Numbered from the stretch's first letter, positions 19,482-30,148 are shown. The stretch: DNA of 64,000 nucleotides from Brachionus plicatilis (GCA_010279815.1 QEOQ01000344.1:543458-607457); one strand, 5' to 3'. Made by a program: numbers and translations. Notes: generated by a model not told the origin, from the letters alone.

Positions 19482-20492
19482 ATGAGTCGCAAAATTGAAG
19501 GTATCGAGGAATTATACTTATATTCCGTATCAGAAAAGAAAGGTATTTTTATTAACTTTTTTAGTTAGAATATTAAGCCGTCATATCATTTATTAAAATT
19601 TCATTTAATTTAAATATTTTATTTCATTATCCATATGACGATTATATTTATTTTCAATTGAAAATTAAATTATTGATATGACGGATTTTTATTGTATTTT
19701 TAAAGTTACAAAGTAACAATAACTTTTTTAATCTCATATTTTATTACTGGAGAATTAGTTAAGGTAAAATAAAATTTATTTTTAATATTAAATTATACAA
19801 TTTTAAGAATTTTCAATATTTATCGAAAGATTGAAAAAAATTGAGCTTAAAGTAAAAAGTAAGAAATCAATTAATTATTCAAATATTTATTTTTTTATGA
19901 ATTTTTTTCTAAAGATACATATCCAGATGAATATGAAAACTTTAAGCGCAAAATAGAAAATATAGGTTTTTTATTGCTTATTATATAAAATAAATTTAAA
20001 AGTGAATGAAATTAAATAAAACTAAAGATAAAAAAGAAATGAAAATTTTTTGGCAAAAACGATATCTGTATGGCATTTATGACGAAAAAGAATGTCAAAT
20101 TTTCAATGAATGTTTCAAATTTAATGAAGCTAGTGAGTAAATTTATTCAAATCATAAATAAAAAAATTATTTTTTTTTAAATTTAAGATAAGAATTCAAA
20201 AATGAATGGTAAATTTTAAATCATATTTTTCTAATATTTTTATTGATCTAAATATTTTCAAGCCTTTTTTTACAATTTATCGTTTTGAAAAAAGCTAAAA
20301 TAATTGTTGTTTAATAAAAAGCACATCAAATTATCTTTAATTTTCATTTATCTATTAAATCTAAAATATTTCGAAGAAACTTATTTTATAATAAAAAAAG
20401 TTTGAAAAATAATAATGAATATTAAATACAAAGATTTTTATTTAATTATTATGATTTTTATTGCTCAAATAATTTACATTTCAGTTGATTAA
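19482..20492 (+). CDS. Candidate 81-residue micro-exon gene, plus strand, copy 1
   Basis: Proposed exons are 19482-19542, 19915-19965 (51 nt), 20028-20132 (105 nt), 20188-20208 (21 nt) and 20485-20492, the last giving only VD and a stop. Every junction is phase 1, so the internal exons are symmetrical. Donors are G|GTATTT, G|GTTTTT, A|GTGAGT and G|GTAAAT; acceptors are TCTAAAG, ACTAAAG, TTTAAG and TTTCAG. The protein begins MSRKIEGIEELYLYSVSEKK, then DTYPDEYENFKRKIENI and KKEMKIFWQKRYLYGIYDEK with ECQIFNECFKFNEA. It is charged, cytosolic-looking and of unknown family. If exon 3 is read through, the frame ends at 20138-20140. The first three exons are better supported than the last two. Exon symmetry resembles flatworm micro-exon genes in architecture only: those are usually secreted and this has no signal peptide. 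Confidence 0.45.
19577..19685. mobile_element. Small foldback element in intron 1 of the plus-strand micro-exon gene
   Basis: CCGTCATATCA at the left is mirrored by TGATATGACGG at the right, with internal partial palindromes. About 109 bp. The same hairpin is present in copy 2 near 26267-26375. Confidence 0.5.
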
Positions 20493-20706
20493 AAATAACA
20501 AAAATTTAACCTTTCTTTTGATTTATTAAAAATCATTCAAATTTTGATGTCAAAATAAATTAGTGTTAAAATACAACATAAATTTTAAAATTGCAATTTT
20601 TATTTTTTCATCATTGCAAATTGCAATTGAGCAAATTTTAGTGCGTGAATTTTTTAAATAATTCATTGAAATTAATATAATTCATTTTTTCAATTTTTTC
20701 AATTAA

Positions 20707-20846
20707 CGTAATTTTTCGAATTTAGGGACACGTCATTAAATTTTTTAGTGACATGTAACTATAGAATCTTATACATGTTATAACAGCGTGTCACTAAAAT
20801 AATGTACTCTTTTTAAAAGACATGTCACTCAATTCGGGTGATTACG
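20707..20846. mobile_element. Hairpin MITE flanked by TTAA, copy 1
   Basis: TTAA (20703-20706 and 20847-20850) flanks inverted arms CGTAATTTTTCGAATT and AATTCGGGTGATTACG, with further complementary sequence including GTGACATGT and ACATGTCAC. TTAA flanks would suit a piggyBac-like MITE. The corresponding element in copy 2 (about 27397-27536) shows most of the mismatches between the two duplication copies. Confidence 0.5.
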
Positions 20847-21120
20847 TTAATTAAGTAAATTTTTAAACTTTTAATCTGTTAATTCATTTATCTTTAAGAT
20901 TAAAAATTCATAAAATGGTAAAGAATTTTTCGATTCAACTTCAATTAGACATTATACGGTAAAATTATTTAACAAATTATACTACTTTGGTAAATAAAAG
21001 ATCTACTTAGCAGCTCCGTAAATAAAATTTCCATATTTATTTCAAATCAGAGTCAAAAATCAAGGGCAAGTCAGGAATTGACTTGTTTATTAAATAGAAT
21101 TAAAAAATATAAAAATTATT

Positions 21121-21490
21121 ATATTTGAAATATATCTTGAAGATGCTTGTGTTTAATTCACAACTATATTTATTATTAATTAATTATTATTATTATTATT
21201 ATTAACATGCTATAAATAAAATTTCTTTTTTTTTTCATGCTAAAAAGATAGGGAAAAAAAAATTACGAATCGCTATGTTAAAAGATTTGTATACGAGGTT
21301 AGGACTCTACTTCCAATTTTTTTTTAAATTTAAAACAAAAAATAAACTTTACAAATTGTTCTGAATTTTAAAAATTAAAGCTTTTATTAGGAAGTTAATC
21401 AATTACATTTAAAATTGATAAATTAAAAAAATATAACGCTTAATAAGTAAAATTGTGGGGAAAATATTATAAAATATAAAATTAATTAAT
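21121..21490. other. AT-rich spacer with ATT microsatellite
   Basis: Contains an ATT repeat near 21180-21203; nothing else supportable. Confidence 0.4.
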
Positions 21491-21775
21491 TTGGTGTTGT
21501 GAATTTCAACATCCTTTGTTGCACCTTTTTGACCTAAAATAAAATTTTTATTTCCTTATTTTTAGGGTAAATCAAATCATTAATCTATTTAAATCGTATT
21601 GATTCTTTTATTTTTTTTTTATTTTTTACATGAGAAAAAATTTTTCAGGTAAAAAAGGTGCTACAAAGTATGTTGCAGTATTTTTTCTAATATTTTTTAT
21701 TAACTTAAATTTTGATTTAGCAAAAAATGAAGAAAATTTGTTCAATTTGTATTTGAAACTCACAAAACCATTAAT
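21491..21775. mobile_element. Foldback MITE (GTTGTGAATTTCAA family)
   Basis: The left end TTGGTGTTGTGAATTTCAA is inverted at the right (TTGTATTTGAAACTCACAAA). Internal words TTGCACCTTTTT and AAAAAGGTGC(T)ACAAAGTATG recur at 58022-58310, a second copy of the family. No ORF. Confidence 0.55.
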
Positions 21776-21819
21776 TTAAAAAATGAATTCAGATTAATAA
21801 AATTTTATCACTAATTTAA

Positions 21820-22193
21820 CACTTTAAAGCCCGGCGGTTCAAATTGACACGATTTTAGGTTTTAAACTTCATTATGAATTGAACTGAAAAAAGACATTAA
21901 AAAAATTATTATTAAAATGCTAAAACGAAGTGCTGCTTTGGCCATTCTGGCAATTAAAACTTTTTAATTAATAAATAAACATTAGTGATTAGATAATTTA
22001 AAATTTTTTCATCAAATTGAAAAAGAAACTTGAAATTATTTTTTCATTTTTTAAATTTAAAAATTTGGCTTAAAATATTTAAAAAAATTTAAGTCTATTT
22101 GACTATTTTTGACCAAACAGTCAATAAAATGATTTTCGCGTCAAATTGACCCGATCGGGCTTTAACGTTATATAAAAATGGGACTTTCTAGTG
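21820..22193. mobile_element. PiggyBac-type MITE with TTAA duplication
   Basis: TTAA at 21816-21819 and 22194-22197 bracket inverted tips CACTTTAAAGCCCGGCGG and, read on the opposite strand, CACTAGAAAGTCCC. Subterminal CAAATTGACACG is mirrored by CGCGTCAAATTGACCCG. TTAA targeting with CACT tips is typical of piggyBac-like elements. At 374 bp it has no transposase. Confidence 0.7.
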
Positions 22194-22197
22194 TTAA

Positions 22198-24063
22198 AAA
22201 AATGTTAAAATGAGCAGGAAAATATTCTATAAGAAGAAACTAATAGAAAAGCAGAATCACACAAAACTCTAGAACAATATATATTTAAACTTGCTTAATC
22301 ATATGAGGTTAAAAAACAAACAATCGATGATTATCTTTATAAAAATGGAACAATTTTGGTTCCAAAATTTACAAAAAAAAATTTTTTTTGGATAGTTTAT
22401 ATTGAAAAAATCAAGCCTTTTTAAACTTTGATGATGGAACAACATGAAACATAAAAGTTTCACTATTTCAATTAAAAAAAAATTAATTTTAATTAACAAA
22501 GGAAATATTAATGATCAAAAAAATATCAGTATTTTGAATATCAGAATTTTATTTGCCTCTATGGTCTTTTCTAATTGGGTTTTTTTCTATTTTTTATTAA
22601 TTAAAATATTTAGGCTGTGTTTTTTTAATGTAATTGAAAATTAAGTATAGCAAAAAATTTAATTTTTAATTCACAATTAACATACAATTTGACTAACTAT
22701 AATCAATTTATTGCCAAATAATTCCTTGGATTTTTTCATTTTTTCTTTAAACTGGACAGTTAAATGAAAAATTTTTTGTTTCACCTTTTAAAACTTATAG
22801 AAAAGTTTTAGTTCAAAATCCATTTATTTATTAAGAATTAAATTTTGTATGGAAATTTGGAATATGTTTTGAGTAAAACAATTTTTTTTAGTAAAAAAAA
22901 CTATTATCAGAATTAGCAGTTGATAGAACGATAACGAATACTCTTCATTATCTATTCAAACGAAAATAATTTTATTTAATTTTATTTATTCAAAAAATTA
23001 CTCCAGGCTTGGCGATGTTATGCATAATAATAAATATAAAAAATAGTTTAATTAGCAAAAGTTAAGTTTTTTTCTTTAAATCTGAAAAACAAAAATAATC
23101 ACCACCCGTTACATCCCCAGATGGGAATTGCCTTCAATTTCAATTTCAAGACAAAAATGACAAAATTAATATCTGAATTTTACGATAGCAAAATAACACT
23201 CAAAGGAAAGAATAGCATCTTTATTTTATTGTATTCTTTGTACTAACTAATAAATAAAAAAGTTAAAAAAAACATAAATAATGCACTCAAATCCCGATAA
23301 ACTAATAGAGCAGGGGAGGTCCGCGACTTGTTTATTTCTAAAATTTATTTTAAGCATAAATATTTTTTGGTAGTATTTTATAAATATATTTAAAGTAATA
23401 ATTTTATTTTTTCCTGAATAAATAAATTTATGACTAATAAATTTTTATATTTTTTATTCTATTTTTTAAACAAGACTTGTCATTTTTAAGAAAAATTTTC
23501 AAGTCCAAGTCACACTTTGACCTGTTTTTGACTTATTCAGACTTTTTCCTGACTTTTATTAAAGTCTGTTTCAAATAAATGACAAGTTCAGGATTTCCAC
23601 TAGAGGATTGAATATTTTGGCTTATTTTCTAGTAGAACTTTAATTGTCATCATGAAAATCATGCGAATAAAAATTATAAATATTTTTAAAAAAAATCGCA
23701 TATTTTATTTAAACTTTCGTTTGAGCAGAAGAAAAGAACGCTGCTCCTGCAATTTTGCTTCCCACATATACATAGTAATTTACATGTTTATAGTAATTTA
23801 CTTGACGCTGGTTGTTAGAACTATTAATTACTATTAATTTATCAAAATTAAAATAAGTTAGATTAATTATTAAAGTCATACCAAAAAAATGTTAAAAAAA
23901 TTTGATTTTCTAAGATTTTATTTAAATCAAAGATAATATGACTCTTTTTTATAATAAATTATTTAATTTCATAATAAAATACTTTAAATCCAAGTAAATA
24001 GCCAATTTTTTTAAAAAATAGTTGTATTTCGTTAAATAATTTTTACTGTAAAGTGCTCCAAAA
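22198..24063. other. Intergenic AT-rich stretch
   Basis: No gene recognised. Near 23465-23575 are degraded AAGTCCAAGTC/GACTTTT words of the AGTC family. Near 23100-23135 lies an unusually GC-rich segment, ACCCGTTACATCCCCAGATG, that may be a retroelement tail. Confidence 0.35.
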
Positions 24064-24087
24064 AAATACTATATTCTTTTTTTTAAG

Positions 24088-24414
24088 TTGATGACGATAA
24101 TCTATATTATTTATATAAATCATCTGAATTATGGCTTCGAATATGACCAACAAAATGATGACGCTATCAGATGTTTAAATAGAAAATTTAAATTGAACAA
24201 AGTATTAACTACATTTTGCATAATCTATGATCTTGTTTTATTGACATCTGCGATTATCACAGCTATTCAAAGTGTTGTCTATCATTATGATTATTATAGA
24301 CTTGAAAAATTCCAAGATCCAAATACTTCACTTGAAATAATTTCATTATTAAAAAAAATAGTCAAAATTCTTGAATCTAATGGAAGATGCGAGAGAAAGA
24401 ATTTTTTTTAAAAT
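24088..24414 (+). CDS. Hypothetical ORF with one possible membrane segment, possibly an exon
   Basis: The 107-codon open frame begins just after an acceptor-like TTTTTTTTAAG and its first codon is TTG, so it may be an internal or last exon rather than a free-standing gene. It contains a hydrophobic stretch, LTTFCIIYDLVLLTSAIITA, followed by polar sequence. The stop is TAA at 24409-24411. I do not recognise a family, and no neighbouring exon joins it convincingly. It could be a remnant of a receptor-like gene. Confidence 0.25.
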
Positions 24415-24752
24415 TTAAACAATTTTGATTGAATCTGAATAATTAATTTTAAAGAAATAATATTTTATTTTAAAAAAAAAATTAGAAAGTTAAAAACTTG
24501 AATTGGATATTTAGATATATAAATGAATTTATTAAATAATAAATATTTAAAAAATAAATTGATTTATAACTTTTAACTATTAACTCACAAAAAACTATTT
24601 GAATTCTACATAAAAATCAGGCTATAAAATTCCAATTAAAATTAATTAAGCTTTTTAATTAAGAATTTTATCTCAAACCTATAAATTAAATATTTTTTCT
24701 ATATTTTACACTTAAACCTTATGCTAAAAATCAAAAAATAATACTTTTTCGT
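24415..24752. other. Intergenic AT-rich stretch
   Basis: Nothing supportable was seen. Confidence 0.4.
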
Positions 24753-24960
24753 ATTCTTTATTAAATAATGGTTCAACAAAAACTAAATAATTTTTCAGAT
24801 TCTTTTGCTATTTAGGTAGATTTTAGCGAATTAATCGTTCGATTACAAAAAAATAAAAAAAATTCTACTTCATTCAAAAAGTGTTAAATAAAAAAAATTC
24901 CTACCAAATTAATGAGGACCTCTGAGGCCAAGTTGAGAAAAGCATCCACAAATTTTATGA
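24753..24960 (-). pseudogene. Duplicated fragment of the MYBBP1A 3' end with internal deletion
   Basis: This matches 30275-30600 on the same strand. It has the polyadenylation region, the stop codon and last codons (the shared GTAGATTTTAGCGAATTAAT block), then jumps over about 120 bases that include most of the last exon and its acceptor. It resumes in the intron and the end of the preceding exon (GCCAAGTTGAGAAAAGCATC). With the last exon and its splice site gone it cannot encode the C-terminus. Confidence 0.85.
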
Positions 24961-25337
24961 GTGGAAAAAATATATTATTTATTAATAAATAATAATTAAT
25001 AAATTATTCATTTTTTTTGTCAGTATAATAAATTAAAGGCCAATTTTTATTAATTGTAAATGACTAGAAGGCTTAAGATTTGACAATTTTTATATCAAAT
25101 GAGTCAAATCTAAGTTAATGATCAAATTTTTTTTTCATGAATTGAATGAAAATATCAACCTGATGAAAATTCATAATTTAGGGTAACTTATCCTTGGAAT
25201 GTTTGTTCAGGACCTTGGAATAAATTCTACAACATTGGTTTAATGTAATTTTAAATCAATTATTTTAACCAAAGTTTAATTTGTAAAAAAATTTATTAGA
25301 ATAAACGAACTATTTCCAGTCAAATAAGTTGAAATTT

Positions 25338-25676
25338 TTAAAGAATGTTACACACACCGATTTTAATACAATTCTCTCCAGTTTCAATTAAAGTAAGATC
25401 TAAATTAATTTAATTCTTTATTTTTGACTGTAAATTATTATTTAAATAGAAGAATACCAGTAATTTTTCTGGCCCAAATCGTAGATAAATGACATAAATG
25501 ACAGCAATCTAAAAAAAACAAAACTAGTTATTTGTCTAAAATAAAGAAAATGAAACCTTGGATGAAATCATCAATTTCTTTGGCAATCTCATCACAAAAA
25601 CGGTCTTTTTCTGATTCGTATTTTTCCTTAAGAAAATTATTCAAAATTCCATAATTTTAACTGAAAAATTTACCAT
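25338..25676 (-). CDS. Candidate 61-residue micro-exon gene, minus strand, copy 2
   Basis: Identical to the candidate at 18648-18986, shifted by 6690 bases: exons 25676-25674, 25626-25557, 25508-25458 and 25399-25338. I see no difference in exons or splice sites. Identity gives no information on selection because the introns are equally unchanged. It is either a very recent duplicate or an assembly copy. Confidence 0.42.
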
Positions 25677-26171
25677 TTTAAAATTTTACTTTATTTTTAA
25701 ATACTCTTTTTCTTATATAATTTAAAAATAAAAAAATTAGTAATTATTTGGAAATTTTTTTTTCGTCTCCAATTAAATTTTAAAGTTAAACTACTTTATT
25801 TAAAATATATTTATAAAAAGAAAGTATGAATGTTTTCTCACAGGACTAATGAATAACTTTGCGATCAACAGATCAATGCTGAAGATTGCAACATTCAAAA
25901 ATTCTTTATATTCAATAATATCAACTTAATTTTTTCAGATTTGGAAAAAAAATCAAAAATTAAATTTAAAAATTTTCTTTTTATAAACATATTCGAAAAG
26001 GATTAGTTTAACTTAAAATTTATTTTGACATTAAAAAATGAATTTTTACAAATAATTCCTGACTTTTTAATTTGAATTTAAAAATACGATTCGACTTTAT
26101 TATTTAGATAATTCTATTATAAGAAGCGATTAAATCTAGTCATATTCTTACTAAAATTGTTGAAGATTAAA

Positions 26172-27184
26172 ATGAGTCGCAAAATTGAAGGTATCGAGGA
26201 ATTATACTTATATTCCGTATCAGAAAAGAAAGGTATTTTTATTAACTTTTTTAGTTAGAATATTAAGCCGTCATATCATTTATTAAAATTTCATTTAATT
26301 TAAATATTTTATTTCATTATCCATATGACGATTATATTTATTTTCAATTGAAAATTAAATTATTGATATGACGGATTTTTATTGTATTTTTAAAGTTACA
26401 AAGTAACAATAACTTTTTTAATCTCATATTTTATTACTGGAGAATTAGTTAAGGTAAAATAAAATTTATTTTTAATATTAAATTATACAATTTTAAGAAT
26501 TTTCAATATTTATCGAAAGATTGAAAAAAATTGAGCTTAAAGTAAAAAGTAAGAAATCAATTAATTATTCAAATATTTATTTTTTTATGAATTTTTTTCT
26601 AAAGATACATATCCAGATGAATATGAAAACTTTAAGCGCAAAATAGAAAATATAGGTTTTTTATTGCTTATTATATAAAATAAATTTAAAAGTGAATGAA
26701 ATTAAATAAAACTAAAGATAAAAAAGAAATGAAAATTTTTTGGCAAAAACGATATCTGTATGGCATTTATGACGAAAAAGAATGTCAAATTTTCAATGAA
26801 TGTTTCAAATTTAATGAAGCTAGTGAGTAAATTTATTCAAATCATAAATAAAAAAATTATTTTTTTTTAAATTTAAGATAAGAATTCAAAAATGAATGGT
26901 AAATTTTAAATCATATTTTTCTAATATTTTTATTGATCTAAATATTTTCAAGCCTTTTTTTACAATTTATCGTTTTGAAAAAAGCTAAAATAATTGTTGT
27001 TTAATAAAAAGCACATCAAATTATCTTTAATTTTCATTTATCTATTAAATCTAAAATATTTCGAAGAAACTTATTTTATAATAAAAAAAGTTTGAAAAAT
27101 AATAATGAATATTAAATACAAAGATTTTTATTTAATTATTATGATTTTTATTGCTCAAATAATTTACATTTCAGTTGATTAAAA
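26172..27184 (+). CDS. Candidate 81-residue micro-exon gene, plus strand, copy 2
   Basis: Counterpart of the candidate at 19482: exons 26172-26232, 26605-26655, 26718-26822, 26878-26898 and about 27175-27182. Splice sites and exons are the same as in copy 1. Start codons of the divergent pair are again about 495 bases apart, so any shared bidirectional promoter was duplicated too. Confidence 0.42.
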
Positions 27185-27396
27185 ATAACAAAAATTTAAC
27201 CTTTCTTTTGATTTATTAAAAATCATTCAAATTTTGATGTCAAAATAAATTAGTGTTAAAATACAACATAAATTTTAAAATTGCAATTTTTATTTTTTCA
27301 TCATTGCAAATTGCAATTGAGCAAATTTTAGTGCGTGAATTTTTAAATAATTCATTCAAATTAATATAATTCATTTTTTCAATTTTTTCAATTAAC

Positions 27397-27536
27397 GTAA
27401 TTTTTCGAATTTAGGAACATGTCATTAAATATTTTAGTGACATATAACTATAGAATCTTATATATATTATAACAGCGTGTCACTAAAATAATGTACTCTT
27501 TTTAAAAGACATGTCACTCAATTCGGGTGATTACGT
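27397..27536. mobile_element. Hairpin MITE flanked by TTAA, copy 2
   Basis: Counterpart of 20707-20846. It has the same CGTAATTTTTCGAATT and AATTCGGGTGATTACG arms but several substitutions between them, including AACATGTC for GACACGTC. Confidence 0.45.
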
Positions 27537-27837
27537 TAATTAAGTAAATTTTTAAACTTTTAATCTGTTAATTCATTTATCTTTAACATTAAAAATTCAT
27601 AAAATGGTAAAGAATTTTTCGATTCAACTTCAATTAGACATTATACGGTAAAATTATTTAACAAATTATACTACTTTGGTAAATAAAAGATCTACTTAGC
27701 AGCTCCGTAAATAAAATTGCCATTTTTATTTCAAATCAGACTTGAATAAGAGTCAAAAATCAAGGGCAAGTCAGGAATTGACTTGTAGAATTAATAGAAT
27801 TAAAAAATATAAAAATTATTATAATAATAATAATAAT

Positions 27838-28785
27838 AATATAATAATAATGAATAAGCTATGACGTGGTAAACCACGCGAAGTGGGTTTTTAAGGCCCA
27901 CTGTAATAGCTTTCTAAAACTAGTTTATGATTATTGTCTAATTTATTTTTAAATTCATTAACAGTTTTTGTATTGACAATTTCATTTGGTAAACGGTTCC
28001 ATTGTCCAGATATGCGATTGGTAAAAAAGTTGTGTCGCTGTTGATTACTACGAACAAGTTGTCTCTCAATAACGAAATCATGGAGTCTGGATCCATGACG
28101 AAGTTCATTAGATGAGTCTCTTTTGAAAATAATTGGATTATACCAGTTGATTTTGTCAAACCCTTTCACTATCTTGAACATTTGAATAAGATCACCTCTA
28201 ACTCTTCTAGTGTCAAGTGTTGTTAAGTTAAGTTTTTCTAATCTCTTTTCATAACCCATTTTGCCTAGACCTGTAACAAGCTTTGTGGCTCGTCTTTGAA
28301 CCGATTCGATCGCGTTAATATCCTTTTTTAAAGTAGGCATCCAAACTTGTACTCCATATTCTAATAATGGCCTGACGAAAGATTTGTAGAGCTTGCAAAC
28401 AGATTCTTTGTTGTGATATTTGAATGTTCTTTTTATTAATCCTAGTCTCGAGTTTGCCTTTTTAATACACGAGTTAATTTGGGCTGTCCACTTCAAGTCG
28501 TCTGAAATAAGGATCCCTAAATCCTTTTCAAGACTCGATTTTTCAATATTCCTATCATTTAATACATAGGTATGATGGGGATTCTCGTTTCCGATATGTA
28601 TTACTTTGCATTTATTCTCATTTAAGGAAATTAACCATTTCTTGGTCCATTCATCAATGATATCCAGATCGTTTTTTAATATTAAATGCTTATCATCCTG
28701 GTCTAGAATAGTACCAATCTTGGTGTCATCAGCAAATAGCTCACAAGGACTAACTATTTTATCAACTAAATCTAGAGGAATGTTT
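27838..28785 (-). mobile_element. 5'-truncated LINE, C-terminal half of reverse transcriptase ORF
   Basis: The minus-strand frame runs from about 28785 to the stop at 27893-27891. It begins within the reverse transcriptase palm: CELFADDTKIGTIL carries the catalytic A-D-D motif. It continues with WTKKWLISLNENKCKVIHIG, DLGILISDDLKWTAQINSCI and the tail VQRRATKLVTGLGKMGYEKR with LTTLDTRRVRGDLIQMFKIV, typical of CR1/jockey/L2-type elements. After the stop come a GC-rich hairpin-like 3' UTR (CCACTTCGCGTGGTTTACCACG read on the minus strand) and a TAATAA tail. The 5' end is cut inside the reverse transcriptase domain where it meets a Tc1/mariner fragment. The frame is open throughout, so insertion may be fairly recent. 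It is incapable of autonomous movement. Confidence 0.85.
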
Positions 28786-29158
28786 GGAGAAACGACTTCT
28801 TCCTTTCATCCACAAGCATCATCCAGAGAACAACTATTTGTTTTGGTCCGATTTGGCGAGTGCACGTTACTCAAGAGAGACAGTTTCATGGATGGAAGAA
28901 AATGTGTATTTTGTCGAAAAAGACTCTAACCCGCCGAACATCCCTCAAGCAAGGCCAATTGAAAACTTCTGGGGTTTTTTGGTACAGAAAGTTTATGAAG
29001 GAGGTTGGCATGCAACAACAGAAAAACAATTAATTGCCCGCATCCAATCTCAACTGAAAAAAATTGATGTTAAATTTTTACAAACACTCATGAGAGGCGT
29101 CAAAACTAAGATACGGGCTATAGCTGATGGAGGTCCTCTAGCTACTTATAAAAAATGA
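28772..29158 (+). pseudogene. Tc1/mariner transposase, C-terminal fragment
   Basis: The plus-strand frame reads CLEKRLLPFIHKHHPENNYL, FWSDLASARYSRETVSWMEE, NPPNIPQARPIENFWGFLVQ and RGVKTKIRAIADGGPLATYK before TGA. The W-x-D-L-A-S-A-x-Y and N-P-P-N-x-P-Q-A-R-P-I-E-x-F-W blocks carry the second and third catalytic acidic residues of Tc1/mariner (IS630-type) DDE transposases. The helix-turn-helix and first catalytic aspartate should lie upstream, but the sequence there is the LINE. Downstream, GTGACC words repeat (29160-29390) and may be the terminal region. The fragment is open but not functional alone. Confidence 0.85.
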
Positions 29159-29557
29159 TTTTTTGGGTCTACCTTGTTTTGTGATCAAAAGATCACCTAT
29201 TTGGTGGTCTGGTCCTGGTCATAGGGTTGGTGAACATTAAAGATCACTGATCACATTCTTGACGTTTTTGTGATCTTAAATTTTTAAGAATAAAAAAGAA
29301 AAACTTTAATGTGACCATTTATTAAAATATATGACCATTGTCACGTTAATGTGACCAAAGTTAAAGTTTTGTGACCAAAAATATAGAATACAAAGTTTCA
29401 AATAAAAAAAAAATAAAATAAAGTTTAAAAAAAGGGAAATTTTAATGTTGTTTTGCGATATGAAGCTTAACCCCATGTTCATTATTCATCATTTTTCTAC
29501 ATAGTGGACAAGTGGACTTAACTTTTTTGATAAGCTAAGAAAGCCAAGATTTCTTAG
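29159..29557. other. Repeat-like spacer with GTGACC/GATCAC words
   Basis: GTGATC and GTGACC occur repeatedly, with inverted partners. A perfect small hairpin AAGCTAAGAAA / TTTCTTAGCTT lies at 29533-29560. Possibly the 3' end of the Tc1-type element; no gene. Confidence 0.4.
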
Positions 29558-30105
29558 CTTGCTAACTACCCCATGGGGTTCTCAAAAAAAAATGGTGGGT
29601 TACTAAATCAGCGAAAAGTTTTTTACCACATATTTAAAAAAATAAAAATACTCATTAGCCCGGGGTTAAGATATAAAAATTTATTAATTTTAATGGGGCT
29701 ATAATTAAAAAAAATTAAATTTCAATGGGCTAATAAAATTAAATTCGATTTTTGATTTCAAAAAAATTAAATTTTTTAAATTCAATTGAAAATGAAAACT
29801 GGAAAATAGCAGCTATTTAAAACAAAAAAATTTTTTTTTGCAAAGCTTAAGAGTGTATGTTAAAAAACAAATTTTAAGCTCATGGGTTGTAATTTAAAAA
29901 AATTTTTAATCCCATGAGACTATACAAAAAATAATTCACAAGCACAGTTGGGTTTTGCTAAAAAATAAATTAAAATATTATAGGTATTTATTAAATTATT
30001 TTGACTTAACCCCGGGTTTAAATAGATAATATAATAAAAAAACCAGGGGTTATAGTATATTCTTAAGTATACTATGCAGCCTTTAGCCCCGGGGTAGTTT
30101 GCAAG
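29558..30105. mobile_element. Foldback element with CCCCGGGG motifs
   Basis: The inverted tips are CTTGCTAACTACCCCATGGG and, on the opposite strand, CTTGCAAACTACCCCGGGGC. Inside, further C/G palindromes recur in very AT-rich DNA: TTAGCCCGGGGTTAAG (29655), TTAACCCCGGGTTTAAA (30005) and CCAGGGGTTATAG (30042). No ORF and no clear target duplication. Confidence 0.55.
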
Positions 30106-30148
30106 GTTTTACGGTATAATATTTCAATTTTTTTTATTTTTATTTTTT

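Larger units (their letters stand above)
18494..21120 (+). repeat. 2.6-kb direct duplication, copy 1
   Basis: From about 18494 the sequence matches 25184 onward almost base for base. The offset is 6690 on the left and 6700 on the right. I see no difference in the first roughly 2.1 kb. Mismatches and small indels cluster after about 20670, for example GGGACACGTC versus GGAACATGTC, and a 10-base insertion in copy 2 near 27740. No terminal inverted repeat or target duplication was found at the edges. The segment holds two divergent micro-exon gene candidates and two small foldback elements. Confidence 0.9.
25184..27820 (+). repeat. 2.6-kb direct duplication, copy 2
   Basis: Partner of 18494-21120 in the same orientation. 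Its left flank is unrelated to that of copy 1. Its right edge runs into a TAATAA microsatellite and then the 3' end of a LINE. Both micro-exon gene candidates are kept with identical exons. Confidence 0.9.

Noticed and set aside
28606..28929. Plus-strand ORF overlapping the LINE and the transposase fragment
   Set aside because: Antisense to the reverse transcriptase frame and out of frame with the transposase; chance.
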